Shown in pieces: positions 24,824-34,051 of a stretch of DNA of 64,000 nt (its first letter is position 1; each line of letters begins with the position of its first letter). A program made the position numbers and the translations under genes. The DNA is from Collinsella sp. (GTDB lineage Bacteria; Actinomycetota; Coriobacteriia; Coriobacteriales; Coriobacteriaceae): assembly GCA_018368345.1 (NCBI GenBank), contig JAGZEK010000001.1, forward strand, positions 124,001-188,000, read 5' to 3'. Under the pieces are notes generated by a model. It saw only the letters and a program-made list of their open reading frames with translations. It did no database searches and was not told the origin of the DNA.

Positions 24824-25765
24824 TTAAGCCTTCAGGCTCAGGCCCATGGACTCAAGCTTGTCCTTCACTTCCTCGATCGACTTAACACCGAAGTTACGGA
24901 TGTTGAGCAGATCGTTCTCCGAGAACTCAACGAGCTGACGGACCGAGTGAATGCTGGCGCGCTTAAGGCAGTTGTAGGAACGGACGGAAAGGTCCAGATC
25001 CTCGATCTGCTTGTCCAGCTCGGCGTTGTCGTTGGTGACCTCGGGAGCGAAGATCGAAGCCTCCTCCTCGACCTCGGGGGTCTCGGCAAGGTTCATAAAG
25101 GCGGCCATATGCTGGTTGATGATATTGGCAGCCTGGACCACGGCGTCGCGCGGGGCGATGGAGCCGTTGGTCTCGATCTCGAGGACAAGGCGGTCGTAGT
25201 CGGTGTGCTGACCGACACGGCAAGCCTCAACGAGCTTGGCGCAACGGGAAACCGGCGAGTACAGCGAGTCGACGTGGATCACACCGATGGGATCGTTGTC
25301 GCGCTTGTTTGCCTCGCCAGAAACATAGCCGCGGCCATAGCCGATGCGCATGCTCATGGTGAGATGGCCACCCTCGGTGAGCGTAGCAATGTGCTGCTCG
25401 GGGTTGACCAGCTCAAACTCGGACGGAATAAAGAAGTCCGCACCGGTGACCTCGCAGGGGCCGTCAACCGAGATGGTGGCGGTCGCCTCGTCGGTCGTGC
25501 CGAGAGCCCTGAAGACAAGACCCTTGACATTCAGGACGATGTCGGTGACATCCTCGACCATGTTAGGGATGGTCATGAACTCGTGCTGCGCACCATCGAT
25601 CTGAATAGCCTCGACGGCGGCACCCTCGAGCGAGGACAGAAGAACGCGACGAAGGGAGTTACCCAGCGTATCGCCGTAACCACGCTCGAGCGGCTCGACG
25701 GAGACACGAGCAGACGTCTCGTTGATCTCTTCGACCTGAACCTGAGGCCTAATGAATTCTGACAT
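24824..25765 (-). CDS. rpoA: RNA polymerase alpha subunit
   Basis: 313 residues. The N-terminal domain has RVSVEPLERGYGDTLGNSLRRVLLSSL and the C-terminal domain NCLKRASIHSVRQLVEFSENDLLNIRNFG with the linker between about 230 and 250. It forms the assembly platform of RNA polymerase and contacts UP elements and regulators. It lies between rpsD and rplQ in the standard alpha operon order. Confidence 0.97.
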   Translation of the reverse strand: MSEFIRPQVQVEEINETSARVSVEPLERGYGDTLGNSLRRVLLSSLEGAAVEAIQIDGAQHEFMTIPNMVEDVTDIVLNVKGLVFRALGTTDEATATISVDGPCEVTGADFFIPSEFELVNPEQHIATLTEGGHLTMSMRIGYGRGYVSGEANKRDNDPIGVIHVDSLYSPVSRCAKLVEACRVGQHTDYDRLVLEIETNGSIAPRDAVVQAANIINQHMAAFMNLAETPEVEEEASIFAPEVTNDNAELDKQIEDLDLSVRSYNCLKRASIHSVRQLVEFSENDLLNIRNFGVKSIEEVKDKLESMGLSLKA

Positions 25766-25797
25766 GTATTACCTCCAGCCTCAGCAGCCCGGATGGA

Positions 25798-26394
25798 CTA
25801 CTTAGAGTAGAGCTCGACGATGAGCTGCTCGTTGATATCACCGCTGATCTGCTCACGCGTCGGCAGAGCGAGCACGTTACCAGACAGCTTCTCGATATCG
25901 ACCTCGAGCCAGCCAGGGACCTCAAAGCGCTCGGAGGAAATCAGGGCCTCCTTGATGGGGAGGAGGTCACGGAACTTCTCGCCGACAGCGACGACGTCGC
26001 CGGCCTTGACGCGGTAGGACGGGATGTCCACGCGCTTGCCGTTCACGGTGAAGTGACCGTGACGGACGGACTGACGAGCCTCTTTGCGGGTGCGGGCGAA
26101 GCCAAGACGGAAGACGACGTTGTCGAGGCGAGACTCAAGGATGATCATGAGGTTCTCACCGGTGACGCCGTTCATCTTGCGGGCCTTGTTGAAGTAGCCG
26201 TGGAACTGCTTCTCCAGAACGCCATAGATGAACTTGACCTTCTGCTTCTCGCGCAGCTGCATGCCGTACTCAGATTCCTTGCGACGGCGCTTGGGCTGAC
26301 GGATAGATTCCTTCTTGCTGCTGTAACCGAGCTCAGCGGGATCGATCCCGAGCTGACGGCAGCGCTTAAGAACAGGAGTCCTGTCGATTGCCAT
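25798..26394 (-). CDS. rpsD: 30S ribosomal protein S4
   Basis: 198 residues. MAIDRTPVLKRCRQLG, a basic linker PKRRRKESEYGMQLREKQK, and the S4 RNA-binding domain ESRLDNVVFRLGFARTRKEARQ with HGHFTVNGKRVDIPSYRV. The N-terminal zinc-cysteine cluster of some S4 proteins is absent (C- type). Confidence 0.96.
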   Translation of the reverse strand: MAIDRTPVLKRCRQLGIDPAELGYSSKKESIRQPKRRRKESEYGMQLREKQKVKFIYGVLEKQFHGYFNKARKMNGVTGENLMIILESRLDNVVFRLGFARTRKEARQSVRHGHFTVNGKRVDIPSYRVKAGDVVAVGEKFRDLLPIKEALISSERFEVPGWLEVDIEKLSGNVLALPTREQISGDINEQLIVELYSK

Positions 26395-26413
26395 ATTGAT
26401 ACGATCCTTTCAG

Positions 26414-26818
26414 TTACACGCGGCGACGCTTCTTGGGGCGGCAGCCGTTGTGCGGAATGGGGGTCTTGTCCTGGATGCTCGAGACCTCGAGGCCAGCAGC
26501 CTGGAGGGAGCGGATGGCGGTCTCACGACCGGAGCCGGGGCCCTTGACGAAGACGGAAACCTTCTTCATACCGTGCTCCATGGCCTGCTTGGCAGCAGCC
26601 TCGGCAGCCATCTGGGCAGCGAACGGCGTGGACTTACGGGAGCCCTTGAAGCCCACCTGGCCAGCCGACTTCCAGGAAATGACGTTGCCCTGGGGATCGG
26701 TGATCGAAACGATCGTGTTGTTGAACGTAGAACGAATGTGAGCCTGGCCCACGGAAATGTTCTTACGGTCCGCGCGCTTCAGACGGGCAGCGCGAACGTT
26801 CTTCTTAGCAGTAGCCAT
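26414..26818 (-). CDS. rpsK: 30S ribosomal protein S11
   Basis: 134 residues. GQAHIRSTFNNTIVSITD, GSRKSTPFAAQMAAE and the basic C-terminus DKTPIPHNGCRPKKRRRV are typical S11. Confidence 0.97.
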   Translation of the reverse strand: MATAKKNVRAARLKRADRKNISVGQAHIRSTFNNTIVSITDPQGNVISWKSAGQVGFKGSRKSTPFAAQMAAEAAAKQAMEHGMKKVSVFVKGPGSGRETAIRSLQAAGLEVSSIQDKTPIPHNGCRPKKRRRV

Positions 26819-26832
26819 CTATCTAGCGCTCC

Positions 26833-27207
26833 TTATTTCTTCTTCTTAGCACCGATCTGACGCTTCGGGCCCTTGCGGGTACGAGCGTTAGTGTGGGTGC
26901 GCTGGCCGCGGACCGGGAGGCCCTTGCGGTGACGAAGGCCGCGGTTGCAGCCGATGTCCATAAGGCGCTTGACGTTCTGGTTGCGCTCACGGCGGAGGTC
27001 GCCCTCAACCATGATCTGGTTCTTATCGATATAATCGCGGATGGCGTTAACCTCATCCTCGGTGAGGTCCTTAACGCGCGTATCCACGTTAACGTTGCAC
27101 TCGACGCAGATCTTCGTCGCAGTGGTGCGGCCGATGCCGTAAATGTAGGTCAGACCGATCTCAACGCGCTTCTCACGCGGGAGGTCGACACCATTAATAC
27201 GGGCCAA
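26833..27207 (-). CDS. rpsM: 30S ribosomal protein S13
   Basis: 124 residues. MARINGVDLPREKRVEIGLT, YIYGIGRTTA and GLRHRKGLPVRGQRTHTNAR are diagnostic. Confidence 0.97.
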   Translation of the reverse strand: MARINGVDLPREKRVEIGLTYIYGIGRTTATKICVECNVNVDTRVKDLTEDEVNAIRDYIDKNQIMVEGDLRRERNQNVKRLMDIGCNRGLRHRKGLPVRGQRTHTNARTRKGPKRQIGAKKKK

Positions 27208-27221
27208 CGTAGTCTCCTCTC

Positions 27222-27335
27222 TTAACCCTGACGCTGCTTATGACGGGGGTTCTCGCAAATGACGAGGACCTTGCCATGGCGCCTAATGATTTTGCACTTA
27301 TCGCACATCTTCTTAACCGAAGGACGTACCTTCAT
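27222..27335 (-). CDS. rpmJ: 50S ribosomal protein L36
   Basis: 37 residues: MKVRPSVKKMCDKCKIIRRH, then GKVLVICENPRHKQRQG. The zinc ligands are C11, C14, C27 and H32 of the standard C+ form. It lies 15 bp upstream of rpsM in the usual order. A GGAAAG-type site precedes the ATG. Confidence 0.97.
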   Translation of the reverse strand: MKVRPSVKKMCDKCKIIRRHGKVLVICENPRHKQRQG

Positions 27336-27384
27336 CGTTCTTCCTTTCGGTAGCGCTCAAACTACTTCCCTACTATCTACTCGC

Positions 27385-27460
27385 CCAGCCGCAGGCGTTT
27401 AAAACTATGGCTGGTCTTCACACACAATCCGACCGTAGGTTGAGCTAAGCCTGCAGCCGG
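27385..27460 (-). promoter_or_regulatory. Long stem in the rpmJ leader
   Basis: CCAGCCGCAGGC (27385-27396) and GCCTGCAGCCGG (27449-27460) can pair over 12 bp with two G-U pairs in the transcript, enclosing about 50 nt. The stem lies in the 150-bp gap between infA and rpmJ. It may be a leader or processing structure; function unknown. Confidence 0.4.
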
Positions 27461-27485
27461 AAATGGAGTGCGTGTATGCGTGCCG

Positions 27486-27704
27486 CTATTTATAGCGATA
27501 GGTGATGCGGCCGCGGGTCAGGTCGTACGGGGAAAGCTCCACGACAACCCTGTCACCGGGGAGAATGCGGATGTAATTCATTCGGATCTTGCCAGAAATG
27601 TTGCACAGAACCGAATGACCGTTCTCGAGCTCGACCTTAAACATGGCATTGGGCAGCGGTTCCTTTACCGTACCCTCGAGCTCAATTGCGTCTTCCTTCT
27701 TCAC
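27486..27704 (-). CDS. infA: Translation initiation factor IF-1
   Basis: 72 residues if started at the GTG at 27704 (KKEDAIELEGTVKEPLPNAM...). This gives the normal IF-1 length; a TTG at 27710 would add two residues. FKVELENGHSVLCNISGKIR and ILPGDRVVVELSPYDLTRGR are the OB-fold core. Confidence 0.94.
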   Translation of the reverse strand: MKKEDAIELEGTVKEPLPNAMFKVELENGHSVLCNISGKIRMNYIRILPGDRVVVELSPYDLTRGRITYRYK

Positions 27705-27743
27705 AAGCAATCATCTTTCTCTAGAAAACGACAGCGATTGAGT

Positions 27744-27772
27744 ATTCTACAACACGTATGCACGCATCGTAA
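27744..27772 (-). promoter_or_regulatory. Candidate infA promoter
   Basis: On the minus strand TTACGA (-35, 27772-27767) is 17 bp from TAGAAT (-10, 27749-27744). The start of infA lies about 40 bp downstream. This suggests that infA-rpmJ-alpha genes can be transcribed independently of the spc block. Confidence 0.5.
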
Positions 27773-27808
27773 TAACTTCGTAATGGCTCCACAACTAAGT
27801 GGAACTTG

Positions 27809-28597
27809 TTACATTTCTCCGCCTTGGAGCGAGCACCAAGCACCTTGGGCATCCGTGGTGAGAATCACCGGACCGTCATTGGTAATGGCGACGGTGTTCT
27901 CGTAGTGCGCGGCGGGCAGGTGGTCGTTGGTCGTAACGATCCAACCGTCGGAGCCCGTGCTCACATGGTTGGAACCCATCGTAACCATCGGCTCAATGGC
28001 AATGACCATGCCGGCCTGGAGGCGAACGCCCCTCCCCTTCTTTCCATAGTTAGGAACGTTGGGGTCCTCGTGCATCACGCGACCAATGCCATGGCCCACA
28101 TAATCGCGAAGCACGCCGTAACCGTGAGACTCGGCGAGGGACTGAACGGCATAACCGACGTCCCCGATATGGTTACCGGGAACAGCCTGCTCGATGGCAG
28201 CCTCAAGGCAATCGCGCGTGACCTCGCACAAAGCCTTGGCTTCGGGCGTGGGGGTGCCGACGAAAAACGTCCAAGCGTTATCGCCGACCCAACCGTCGAC
28301 AACGGCTCCCGTATCGATGGAGATGATATCGCCATCGCGCAGGATCATGTCGGGGTTGGGAATACCGTGGACCACGGCATCGTTGATCGATGCGCAAATG
28401 GTCCCCGGGAACCCGCCGTAACCCTTAAAGGCCGGGGTGCCGCCATGCATGCGGATAATCTGCTCCGCGAGCTGATCGAGCTCAAAAGTCGAAACGCCGG
28501 GGCGCACCATGGCTCCAACGTGGCGGAGCGCCATCTTAGATAGCGCTCCTGCCTTCTTCATCTGCTCGATTTGCGTTGCAGACTTAATCTTGATCAT
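27809..28597 (-). CDS. map: Methionine aminopeptidase type I
   Basis: 262 residues. The metal ligands are visible: SIDTGAVVDGWVGDNAWTF (two Asp), GHGIGRVMHEDPNVPNYG (His), AIEPMV (Glu) and YENTVAIT (Glu). The usual Cys before GA in the first motif is Thr here. The C-terminus is slightly extended. The start ATG overlaps the adk stop by 4 nt (ATGA). Confidence 0.95.
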   Translation of the reverse strand: MIKIKSATQIEQMKKAGALSKMALRHVGAMVRPGVSTFELDQLAEQIIRMHGGTPAFKGYGGFPGTICASINDAVVHGIPNPDMILRDGDIISIDTGAVVDGWVGDNAWTFFVGTPTPEAKALCEVTRDCLEAAIEQAVPGNHIGDVGYAVQSLAESHGYGVLRDYVGHGIGRVMHEDPNVPNYGKKGRGVRLQAGMVIAIEPMVTMGSNHVSTGSDGWIVTTNDHLPAAHYENTVAITNDGPVILTTDAQGAWCSLQGGEM

Positions 28598-29220
28598 AGA
28601 CCGAGAGCCTCTTTGACATCCCCGTACACGGTCTCGCGAGCCTGGTCACCGTTGACCGACTTGAGCAGACCCTGGCCACGATAGTAGTCAACGAGCGGAC
28701 TCGTGGACTTCTCGTAGACGTCGAGACGGTTCTTGATGGTCTCGGGCTTGTCGTCATCGCGCTGATACATCTCGCCTGCGCACTTGGGGCAGGTAGCATC
28801 CGCAGCGGTGCCGGTGTAACCGCAGGCGCGGCAGGTGCGACGCGAAGACAGACGATCGATAATGACCTCGGGGGCCACATCGACCAGAAGAGCACAGTCG
28901 ATCTCGCGACCCATGGCGGAGAGCTCGGAATCGAGCGTCACGGCCTGGGCGGTGTTGCGCGGGAAGCCGTCAAGGATGAAGCCCTGCTGGGCGTCATCGG
29001 CGGCAAGGCGCTCCTTGACAAGGTCGATCACGAGCTGGTCGGGAACGAGCTCGCCAGCGTCCATGTACTTCTTAGCCTGAATACCAAGCTCGGTGCCACC
29101 CTTGACGGCAGCACGCAGCAGGTCGCCCGTGGAAATGTGAGCGACGCCAAACTCGGCGACGAGCTCCTGTGCGACGGTGCCCTTACCGGCACCCGGAGCT
29201 CCGAGCAATACGAGGTTCAT
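28594..29220 (-). CDS. adk: Adenylate kinase
   Basis: 208 residues from ATG 29220 (AGGAGG 8 nt upstream). GAPGAGKGT is the P-loop and FILDGFPRN the AMP site. The LID has four cysteines (CRACGYTGTAADATCPKC), a zinc-binding long-form LID. It converts AMP plus ATP to two ADP. It sits between secY and map, as in the canonical spc tail. Confidence 0.96.
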   Translation of the reverse strand: MNLVLLGAPGAGKGTVAQELVAEFGVAHISTGDLLRAAVKGGTELGIQAKKYMDAGELVPDQLVIDLVKERLAADDAQQGFILDGFPRNTAQAVTLDSELSAMGREIDCALLVDVAPEVIIDRLSSRRTCRACGYTGTAADATCPKCAGEMYQRDDDKPETIKNRLDVYEKSTSPLVDYYRGQGLLKSVNGDQARETVYGDVKEALGL

Positions 29221-29238
29221 GAGCAATCCTCCTCTAGC

Positions 29239-30525
29239 CTATTTAAAGAATCCATCGTAATCATACATCTTGATCTGGCCTTCGAGCTTATCGACCGTGT
29301 CGAGCACGACGCCGACCATGATGAGGATGGACGTGCCGCCAAATGCCTGGATCAGATGGTTACCCGTGAAGGAGAAGATGATCGAAGGCACGATGGCGAT
29401 GAGCGCCAAAAAGACAGCGCTGGGAAGCGTAATCTTGTTGAGCGCGTTCTTGATGTAGGCCGCGGTAGCCCTACCCGGACGCACGCCCGGAATAAAGCCG
29501 CCCTGCTTCTTAAGGTTGTCGGCCGTGTCATCGGGGTTGAACACCATGGAGGTGTAGAAGTACGCGAAGAACACGATGAGGACAACGTTAAGCACCCAAT
29601 TGAGCCAACCGGTCGAAAGCGCGGAGGCAACTGCCTGAATCCAGCCGATGCCGGGGAAGAACACGGCAATCTGAGCCGGGAAGTACAGCAGCGCCGAAGC
29701 GAAGATGATCGGCACGACACCCGCGGTGTTGACCTTGATGGGCAGGTAGGTGGTCTGGCCACCCATCATGCGACGGCCCACGACGCGCTTAGCGTAGGAG
29801 ACCGGGATGCGGCGCTGGCCGCGCTCAAGGAAAACAATCAGCGGGATAACCAGCAGGATGATGGCGCAGATGATCACCATGGTGATGATGCCACCGGCAT
29901 TGCCCTCGGTGCTGGAGAAGATAGCCTGCGGCAGACCGGCCATGATGTTCGCGAAGATGATCAGCGACATGCCATTGCCGATACCGCGCTGGGTAATGAG
30001 CTCACCAATCCACATGATCAGCATGGCGCCCGCAGTGAGCGTGCCGACGATCATGAGGTCGAAGATGATCTCGGGAGCGCCGGCGCCATTAAAGCTGATG
30101 CCGAAGCTCTTAAAGAGGAAGAGGTAACCCACGGAGTTGAGGATTGCCAGAGCCAGGGTGAGGTAACGCGAATACTGCGTAATCTTGGTCTGACCGACCT
30201 CGCCCTCGCGGGCAAGCTCATGCAGGGAAGGCACGACGGCCTGGAGCATCTGGAGGATGATCGAGCTGGTGATGTAAGGCATGATGCCCAGCGAAAACAC
30301 CGACACATAGCTCAACGCGCCGCCAGAGAAAAGATTCAGGAGGGCCATAGCACCTGCGGCGACCGAATTGTTATCGGTCGAGAAAAGGCCCAGCATCCCC
30401 TGGAAGGGAATGCCGGGCACAGGAACGTGCGCACCAATGCGGTACACGACGAGCATAGCTATGGTAAAAAGAATCTTTTCGCGCAATTCTTTGATGCGGA
30501 AAGCATTCTTAAGACCATTTAGCAC
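29239..30525 (-). CDS. secY: Preprotein translocase SecY
   Basis: 428 residues with ten membrane helices. IGAHVPVPGI near the N-terminus, ALSYVSVFSLGIMPYITSSIILQML and GERGQRRIPVSYAKR-like EERGQRRIPVSYAKRVVG segments are present. Start is a GTG at 30525 that overlaps the rplO stop by 7 nt. It forms the SecYEG pore; secA lies at the other end of this window. Confidence 0.96.
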   Translation of the reverse strand: MLNGLKNAFRIKELREKILFTIAMLVVYRIGAHVPVPGIPFQGMLGLFSTDNNSVAAGAMALLNLFSGGALSYVSVFSLGIMPYITSSIILQMLQAVVPSLHELAREGEVGQTKITQYSRYLTLALAILNSVGYLFLFKSFGISFNGAGAPEIIFDLMIVGTLTAGAMLIMWIGELITQRGIGNGMSLIIFANIMAGLPQAIFSSTEGNAGGIITMVIICAIILLVIPLIVFLERGQRRIPVSYAKRVVGRRMMGGQTTYLPIKVNTAGVVPIIFASALLYFPAQIAVFFPGIGWIQAVASALSTGWLNWVLNVVLIVFFAYFYTSMVFNPDDTADNLKKQGGFIPGVRPGRATAAYIKNALNKITLPSAVFLALIAIVPSIIFSFTGNHLIQAFGGTSILIMVGVVLDTVDKLEGQIKMYDYDGFFK

Positions 30526-30968
30526 GGCAGCTCGACCTTTCCGCCGGCGGCCTCGATCTTGGCCTGCGCAGAAGCGCTGACCTTGTCGACCTTGACCGTG
30601 AACTTCTTGGTGAGCTCACCATTGCCGAGCACCTTGACGGGCTCGAACTCGCTCTTGGTGATGCGAGCGGCCTTAAGAGCGGCACCGTCAATCACAGCGC
30701 CGTCCTCGAACTTGCGCTCGAGACGCTCAACGTTAACAGCGGTGTACTCGATACGACGGGGGTTGCGGAAGCCCGGAAGCTTGGGCAGGCGCATAGCCAG
30801 CGGAGTCTGGCCACCCTCGAAGCCGGCACCCTTGGTGCCGCCAGAGCGGGAACCCTGGCCCTTCTGGCCGCGGCCAGAAGTGGTGCCGTGACCCGAAGAA
30901 TTGCCACGGCCGACGCGCTTGCGGTTCTTGGTGGAACCGGGCGCGGGAGTAAGATCGTGAAGCTGCAT
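30519..30968 (-). CDS. rplO: 50S ribosomal protein L15
   Basis: 149 residues. MQLHDLTPAPGSTKNRKRVG, then GRGNSSGHGTTSGRGQKGQG and GFEGGQTPLAMRLPKLPGF are the L15 glycine-rich N-terminus. Confidence 0.97.
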   Translation of the reverse strand: MQLHDLTPAPGSTKNRKRVGRGNSSGHGTTSGRGQKGQGSRSGGTKGAGFEGGQTPLAMRLPKLPGFRNPRRIEYTAVNVERLERKFEDGAVIDGAALKAARITKSEFEPVKVLGNGELTKKFTVKVDKVSASAQAKIEAAGGKVELPC

Positions 30969-30971
30969 TTG

Positions 30972-31154
30972 CTACTCCTCTACAATCTCGACAAGGTGCT
31001 TGACCTTGAAGATCATGCCGCGGACGGACTCGTTGTCAGCAATCTCGCGAACCTCGCGGATCCTGTGGAGACCGAGGGCACGGACAGTACGGACCTGGTC
31101 CTGCTTGCAACCGTTGGTGCTGCGGACCTGCTTGATCTTGATGGTGTCAGCCAT
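30972..31154 (-). CDS. rpmD: 50S ribosomal protein L30
   Basis: 60 residues: IKIKQVRSTNGCKQDQVRTV then RALGLHRIREVREIADN, a typical short bacterial L30. It is 3-4 bp from its neighbours. Confidence 0.96.
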   Translation of the reverse strand: MADTIKIKQVRSTNGCKQDQVRTVRALGLHRIREVREIADNESVRGMIFKVKHLVEIVEE

Positions 31155-31156
31155 GC

Positions 31157-31681
31157 TTAGTTCTCCTTACCGACGAACATCTCGGAGACCGTCAGGCCAC
31201 GGCGAGCCGCGACGTCCTCAGGGCTGGAGAGCTCCTTGAGGCCCTCGACGGCAGCCTTGATGATGTTGAGGCCGTTGTCGGTACCGAGGGACTTGGACAG
31301 GACGTTCTTGATGCCAGCAAGCTCGAAGAGGGGACGCACAGCGCCGCCGGCGATAACGCCGGTACCCTCGACAGCGGGCTTGATGATGATGCGGCCGGCA
31401 CCAAAGTGACCGAGAACCTCGTGCGGAATGGTGCCCTGATCGGTCACCGGCACGTGGAACATGTTCTTCTTGGCATCGAGAGACGCCTTGGAGATGGCCA
31501 TGGGCACCTCAGCGGATTTGCCCATGCCAACGCCGACGTTGCCCTTGCCGTCACCAACGACGACGAGAGCGACGAGGCTCATGCGACGACCGCCCTTGAC
31601 GGTCTTCGACACGCGGTTGATGTAAACGACGCGCTCCTCGAACTCGGAGGCCTCGCGCTGCTGCTTCTGATTACGAGCCAT
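31157..31681 (-). CDS. rpsE: 30S ribosomal protein S5
   Basis: 174 residues. VVYINRVSKTVKGGRRMSLV, GNVGVGMGKSAEVPMAI, GAGRIIIKPA and VRPLFELAGIKNVLSKSLG mark S5. Confidence 0.97.
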   Translation of the reverse strand: MARNQKQQREASEFEERVVYINRVSKTVKGGRRMSLVALVVVGDGKGNVGVGMGKSAEVPMAISKASLDAKKNMFHVPVTDQGTIPHEVLGHFGAGRIIIKPAVEGTGVIAGGAVRPLFELAGIKNVLSKSLGTDNGLNIIKAAVEGLKELSSPEDVAARRGLTVSEMFVGKEN

Positions 31682-31695
31682 GTGCTACATACCTC

Positions 31696-32064
31696 CTAGA
31701 ACTCGAGACCGGCGGCACGAGCACCGTCGGCGAGGGCCTTGACGCGGCCATGGTAGATACGGCCACCGCGATCGAAGGCGACCTTGGTGATGCCGGCCTC
31801 GATGGCGCGCTTGCCAACGAGCTGACCGACCTTCTCCGCAGCCTCCTTGTTCGAGGTGTGGGTGCCCTTGAACTCGGCCTCGAGGGTCGAGGCAGAGACG
31901 AGCGTCAGGCTGGAGCCCTTGCTGTCGTCGATGATCTGGGCATAGATGTTGGCGTTAGTACGGGTCACGCGAAGACGCGGACGCTCGGAGGTACCCGAGA
32001 CCTTGCCGCGAACACGACGCTGACGACGCTTGAGGCCTTCCAGCTTCGCCTTATGCTTGTTCAT
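31696..32064 (-). CDS. rplR: 50S ribosomal protein L18
   Basis: 122 residues. RRQRRVRGKVSGTSERPRLR, NIYAQIIDD and FDRGGRIYHGRVKALADGAR mark L18. Confidence 0.97.
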   Translation of the reverse strand: MNKHKAKLEGLKRRQRRVRGKVSGTSERPRLRVTRTNANIYAQIIDDSKGSSLTLVSASTLEAEFKGTHTSNKEAAEKVGQLVGKRAIEAGITKVAFDRGGRIYHGRVKALADGARAAGLEF

Positions 32065-32139
32065 ACGTAAACTCCTAAAAAGGTTGATCTTGCCAGCACC
32101 TGACGGGGTGCTGGTCTTATGCGAGTGAGTCGGTTACGA

Positions 32140-32676
32140 CTACTTGGCGGCCTTACCCAGCTTGCGGCGGATGTGCTCGCCAACGTAGTGGATACCCTTG
32201 CCCTTGTAAGGCTCGGGAGGACGATGGCCGCGGATCTCAGCGGCGATCTGACCGACCTGCTGCTTGTTGATACCCTTGACGTTCACGTGGGTGTTGTCGG
32301 GAACCTCGAAGGTGATGCCCTCGGGAGCCTCGACGATCACGGGGTGCGAGAAGCCCAGGGAGAACTCGAGGTTCTTGCCCTTCTGCTGCACGCGGTAACC
32401 GACGCCGGCGAGCTCAAGCTTCTTCTCGAAGCCCTCGGAAACGCCAACAACCATGTTGTGGATGAGGGCGCGGGTGAGGCCGTGGCGGGCACGGGTCTCA
32501 CGCTCGTCGTCGGGACGGGAAACGGTGAGGACGTTGTCCTCGACGTTGATAGCGAGCTTCTCAAAGACATCGAGCTCGAGCTGGCCCTTGGGGCCCTTGA
32601 CGACAACGTTGTTGCCGTTAACTGCCACTTCGACTCCGGCGGGAATCTGGACAGGCTTATTACCGATACGAGACAC
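32140..32676 (-). CDS. rplF: 50S ribosomal protein L6
   Basis: 178 residues. MSRIGNKPVQIPAGVEV, GVGYRVQQKGKNLEFSLGFSHP and RPPEPYKGKGIHYVGE are standard L6 features. Confidence 0.97.
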   Translation of the reverse strand: MSRIGNKPVQIPAGVEVAVNGNNVVVKGPKGQLELDVFEKLAINVEDNVLTVSRPDDERETRARHGLTRALIHNMVVGVSEGFEKKLELAGVGYRVQQKGKNLEFSLGFSHPVIVEAPEGITFEVPDNTHVNVKGINKQQVGQIAAEIRGHRPPEPYKGKGIHYVGEHIRRKLGKAAK

Positions 32677-32709
32677 GGTGATCTCCTTTCCTTCTACCTA
32701 CCGAGCGAA

Positions 32710-33108
32710 TTACCAGACGTAAGCGATGATCTCGCCGCCGACGTTGTGCTTGCGAGCATCGCGGTCGGTCATGACGCCATGGCTGGTGGAAATAATGGCG
32801 GTACCAAGGCCACCGCGGACGCGGGGCATGTCGGCAACGCCGGTGTACTTACGCAGGCCCGGCTTGGAAATGCGGCGGATGCCGTTGATGACCTTAGCCT
32901 TCTTGGGACCATACTTAAGCGTGATGTGCAGAGTCTTCTGGGGAACGGTGTCCTCGACATCGTAGCCCTCGATGTAGCCCTCCTCGTGCAGAACACGAGC
33001 GATCTCGACGAGCTTCTTGCTGCTCGGCATGGAGACCGTGGCCTTGTTCACAGAGTTAGCGTTACGGATGCGCGTAAGCATATCTGCGATCGGGTCTGTA
33101 AGGTTCAT
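32710..33108 (-). CDS. rpsH: 30S ribosomal protein S8
   Basis: 132 residues. MNLTDPIADMLTRIRNAN, RRISKPGLRKYTGVADMP and GLGTAIISTSHGVMTDRDAR are typical S8. Confidence 0.97.
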   Translation of the reverse strand: MNLTDPIADMLTRIRNANSVNKATVSMPSSKKLVEIARVLHEEGYIEGYDVEDTVPQKTLHITLKYGPKKAKVINGIRRISKPGLRKYTGVADMPRVRGGLGTAIISTSHGVMTDRDARKHNVGGEIIAYVW

Positions 33109-33227
33109 ACAGATTCTCCTTCGTTCTTGATGAACACGTGCTCTTGGTTCTTCGCCGCCCTTAACGGCAAAGCCTAACTAGCGCGTTTTCCCTGTTCCAA
33201 ACTGATGCTTGAAACGCTGGTAGTGAC

Positions 33228-33413
33228 TTACCAGCTGGCCTTCTTAACGCCGGGAAGCTCGCCCTTGAGTGCAAGCTCGCGGAAGCAGACACGGCACAGG
33301 CCGAACTTGCGGTACACAGAGTGCGGACGGCCGCAGCGCTGGCAGCGCGTGTACTCACGAGTAGAGAACTTCTGCTTGCGATTGCACTTGACGATCATCG
33401 ATGTCTTAGCCAC
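33228..33413 (-). CDS. rpsZ: 30S ribosomal protein S14, zinc (type Z) form
   Basis: 61 residues. YTRCQRCGRPHSVYRKFGLC and RVCFRELALKGELPGVKKASW give a CxxC...CxxC zinc finger, the short Gram-positive form. Confidence 0.97.
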   Translation of the reverse strand: MAKTSMIVKCNRKQKFSTREYTRCQRCGRPHSVYRKFGLCRVCFRELALKGELPGVKKASW

Positions 33414-33447
33414 TTATATCCTCCTCACATAGAGTATTGTTCGCCCC

Positions 33448-33477
33448 AAGCGCCGTCCCCTTGTGGAAACGGCGCTT
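33448..33477. repeat. Intra-operon hairpin between rplE and rpsZ
   Basis: AAGCGCCGT (33448-33456) pairs perfectly with ACGGCGCTT (33469-33477). There is no T tract after it on the coding strand, so read-through is expected. It may be a processing or feedback site. Confidence 0.6.
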
Positions 33478-33493
33478 TATAGGGCAGGTGAAC

Positions 33494-34051
33494 CTATTTC
33501 TTGAACGGGAAACCGAAAGCGTCCAGAAGGGCCTTGGCCTCCTCATCGGTGTTGGCGGTGGTCACGAAAGTGATGTCCATACCGCGCTGGTGATCGACGG
33601 AGTCGAAGTCGATCTCGGGGAAGATGAGCTGCTCGGTGACGCCCATGGAGAAGTTACCACGGCCGTCGAAGCTCTTGGCGGAGATACCGCGGAAGTCGCG
33701 GATACGGGGGATCGCGACGGAGGTCAGACGATCGAAGAATTCCCACATACGGTCGCCACGCAGGGTAACCTTGCAGCCGATCGGCATGCCAGCGCGCAGG
33801 CGGAAGGTAGCGATGGACTTGCGGGCACGGGTGATCATCGGCTGCTGGCCGGTGATGGCGCGCAGGTCGCGCACGGCACCGTCGATGGCCTTGGAATCGG
33901 TAGCGGCCTCGCCGACACCCATGTTCACGACGATCTTCTCAAACTTGGGGATCATCATGACGTTCTCGTACTGGAACTTGTCCTGAAGCTGCTGCTTGAC
34001 CTCGTTGTTGTACTTGGTCTTCAGACGCGGCACATACTTCTCTTCTGCCAT
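33494..34051 (-). CDS. rplE: 50S ribosomal protein L5
   Basis: 185 residues. VPRLKTKYNNEVKQQLQDKF, KIVVNMGVGEA, TGQQPMITRARKSIATFRLR and DRLTSVAIPRIRDFRG mark L5. AAGGAG precedes the ATG. It is the first gene of the ribosomal block in this window: no rplX or rplN is found upstream, and a candidate promoter lies at 34189-34217. Confidence 0.97.
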   Translation of the reverse strand: MAEEKYVPRLKTKYNNEVKQQLQDKFQYENVMMIPKFEKIVVNMGVGEAATDSKAIDGAVRDLRAITGQQPMITRARKSIATFRLRAGMPIGCKVTLRGDRMWEFFDRLTSVAIPRIRDFRGISAKSFDGRGNFSMGVTEQLIFPEIDFDSVDHQRGMDITFVTTANTDEEAKALLDAFGFPFKK